From Prevotella sp. CAG:1185 (GTDB taxonomy: Bacteria; Bacteroidota; Bacteroidia; Bacteroidales; Bacteroidaceae): a stretch of 6,820 bases of DNA. Where the stretch lies: contig HF992571.1 of the NCBI GenBank assembly GCA_000436695.1, positions 5,939 through 12,758 on the forward strand, in the 5' to 3' direction. The first letter of the stretch is position 1. The number at the start of each line of letters is the position of its first letter. Positions 5,441-6,820 of this stretch are shown in pieces. Under the pieces are notes generated by a model. That model had not been told where the DNA came from, made no database searches, and saw only the letters and a list, made by a program, of their open reading frames with translations. Position numbers and translations under genes: made by a program.

Positions 5441-6445
5441 TTATTCATTGACATATGAGCATTTATATTCGCTTGAAACCTGCAGGCTCATGCCGCCTTC
5501 AGATTCGTTCAGGTTGATTTCGTTTATAGTAAGTGTGTTGCCGCTGAACTTTACGTTTGCTGTATTTGAGATGTACTCATCAAACATTCCATTTTTGAAA
5601 GTGTAACGCAACTCACCCTTGCTCTCGTTCTGCCATGCCCAATTGTATATGCTCAGCTGGTCAGATTCTGTTGTTACGAGATAAGTTCCGGCCTTTGTGA
5701 AAATTATATCCTCAGGAATAAATCCCGGCTCGGTGAAATAAGTCTCGTTGTCCTCTTCGCCGTTAATGCTTTCAGACAGTTTCTGCATGGCAGTGTTCAG
5801 TTCTCTGTAAATGGCGTTGTAGTCAGATGTTGGACGTGCGCCGCTGTCATAGAAAGATTTGCCGTTGAATGTTGCAACCATCTTTATTGTATTGATGTCC
5901 CATGTGCGGCAAAGAGCCTTTGTCATTTCAGTGTCTGCCAATATTGCTGCTTTCTCGGCGTTAAGATTTAACTCCTCTCCGTCTTCAGTTGTAACTTTTA
6001 TCGAAATGGCATTGTCTGCTGAGCCTGTTATTACGATAGTGCCGAAGCCGTCAAGAATAAACTCGTTGTCGCTTTTCTTTGTGAATTTGCCGTGTATGTT
6101 TCCTATGAAGGCACGTGTTGAGATCTTGTTGCCATTAAGTATGCCCATTGACATATTTTTGGTTGTCTTATTCTGTTTCGGTGCGTATGATGCGTTGTCA
6201 AATATTACGATATACTCACCGCTCTCGGTCAGCTCGATTGAAGAAATGCCGTCGCCCCCTGAAGTTACATTATATTTTGCACTTACGCTTTCGTAGGCAG
6301 GAGTTTCCAGATTGATGGGTTCGCTTGTCTCATTGTCGTCATCGCTTGAGCAAGATGAAAACAGGCCTACTGATAAAAACATCATTGAACTTAGACAAAA
6401 TAAGCCCGGCTTGATGATTCGGGCAATCAAATTTGATTTTTTCAT
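5441..6445 (-). CDS. Secreted lipoprotein of unknown function with two related halves
   Basis: I do not recognise this 334-residue protein. Residues 1-32 form a lipoprotein signal peptide: basic start MKKSNLIAR, a hydrophobic core around 14-29, then LFSSC with the lipidated cysteine at C32. SSDDDNE follows the cysteine. Acidic residues there resemble the Bacteroidota signal for export to the outer face of the outer membrane, so surface display is plausible. The rest is soluble, polar and beta-rich in character. ISSIELTESGEYIVIF (67-82) and IPEDIIFTKAGTYLVT (243-258) look like equivalent strands of two repeated halves. ALCRTWDI (177-184) resembles the opening strand of lipocalin-like domains, so residues of about 175-330 may be a small beta-barrel (inference). 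It is probably transcribed alone from a promoter near 6569. A role in binding or exporting something is possible, but none is shown by its neighbours. Confidence 0.9.
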   Translation of the reverse strand: MKKSNLIARIIKPGLFCLSSMMFLSVGLFSSCSSDDDNETSEPINLETPAYESVSAKYNVTSGGDGISSIELTESGEYIVIFDNASYAPKQNKTTKNMSMGILNGNKISTRAFIGNIHGKFTKKSDNEFILDGFGTIVITGSADNAISIKVTTEDGEELNLNAEKAAILADTEMTKALCRTWDINTIKMVATFNGKSFYDSGARPTSDYNAIYRELNTAMQKLSESINGEEDNETYFTEPGFIPEDIIFTKAGTYLVTTESDQLSIYNWAWQNESKGELRYTFKNGMFDEYISNTANVKFSGNTLTINEINLNESEGGMSLQVSSEYKCSYVNE

Positions 6446-6560
6446 TCTGATTATTAATTTTTTATATACCCGGGGCCGGCTTAGTCTCGGATAGTCAATT
6501 GCAGATTAGGTCAGAAGTTCGAAGCCGGTAGCGCCGCAGCGCACAAACTTCCGTTAGCTA
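6446..6560 (-). promoter_or_regulatory. GC-rich structured 5' leader of the lipoprotein gene
   Basis: About 115 bases separate the predicted transcription start from the ATG. On the - strand GAAGTT (6551-6546) pairs with AACTTC (6519-6514), enclosing an inner hairpin GCGC-TGCG-GCGC (6542-6531). CCGGCTT, inside the first structure (6528-6522), is fully complementary to AAGCCGG nearer the gene (6482-6476), allowing an alternative fold or a pseudoknot. The 6470-6550 stretch is far richer in G and C than its AT-rich surroundings. It matches no riboswitch class that I can name. A cis-acting RNA element is inferred. Confidence 0.45.
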
Positions 6561-6568
6561 TTTCACAA

Positions 6569-6576
6569 CAAAGTTA
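6569..6576 (-). promoter_or_regulatory. Putative -7 promoter box of the lipoprotein gene
   Basis: On the - strand TAACTTTG fits TAnnTTTG. It sits just upstream of the structured leader, so transcription would start near 6562. No TTTG is seen at -33, which leaves the call moderate. Confidence 0.5.
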
Positions 6577-6820
6577 TTTAAATTTTTATTTATTTTGCGT
6601 TATGGTCAGTTATTGTTAATATGTATTAATTTCTTGGCTATTTAACATAAAATGTATACACTTATATTACACTTTGTCACAAATGATGCTACTCATAGTT
6701 GCCTTCTTGCAATAAGATTTTTTAATCGTTTGCTAAACTTGGCAATAAAGTCTGTTATTATGGCGAATACGATTTGCTTCTAAAATAAAATTAATGAATG
6801 TCCGCATGTTCCCAAATTAG
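6577..6820. other. AT-rich right end without a recognised gene
   Basis: Neither strand shows an open frame worth calling; only peptides of fewer than about 20 codons appear. No tRNA, terminator or convincing promoter pair is visible. It is probably upstream DNA of the lipoprotein gene and flanks the next gene beyond the window. Confidence 0.5.

Overview
The window comes from a Bacteroidota genome, most likely order Bacteroidales and perhaps Prevotella or a relative. The signs are promoter boxes of the TAnnTTTG type, AT-rich gene starts without Shine-Dalgarno sequences, a lipoprotein with an acidic stretch after its cysteine, and proteins of the Bacteroidales rhamnose pathway type. Genus is inference.

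Layout. Bases 2-3172 (+ strand) hold the 3' half of rhaB (rhamnulokinase), all of rhaA (L-rhamnose isomerase) and rhaT (L-rhamnose/H+ symporter). A strong intrinsic terminator and a nine-unit heptamer tandem array separate rhaA from rhaT. Bases 3173-4053 are an 881-base gap rich in inverted repeats. It contains a candidate miniature inverted-repeat element (3196-3532, 33-bp ends, two mirrored inner hairpins), a second palindrome (3707-3764) and the terminator of the next gene. Bases 4054-4863 (- strand) are rhaD (rhamnulose-1-phosphate aldolase), convergent with rhaBAT. Bases 4864-5440 are AT-rich and hold the rhaD promoter, a 17-bp direct half-site pair at 21-bp spacing typical of AraC-family operators, two smaller palindromes, and a long imperfect hairpin (5295-5413). 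Bases 5441-6445 (- strand) encode an unrecognised secreted lipoprotein. Its roughly 115-base leader is unusually GC-rich and can fold in two ways. Bases 6577-6820 show no gene.

How it works together. RhaT imports L-rhamnose, RhaA isomerises it to L-rhamnulose, RhaB phosphorylates that, and RhaD cleaves the product to dihydroxyacetone phosphate and L-lactaldehyde. No mutarotase, lactaldehyde reductase or rhamnose regulator lies in the window. The operator-like repeat in front of rhaD predicts that an AraC-type activator is encoded elsewhere. The lipoprotein has no visible link to rhamnose use.

I found no CRISPR array, tRNA, rRNA, intact transposase or defence system. The unusual material is in the non-coding DNA: the AraC-like operator, the candidate miniature element, and the structured lipoprotein leader and 3' hairpin.
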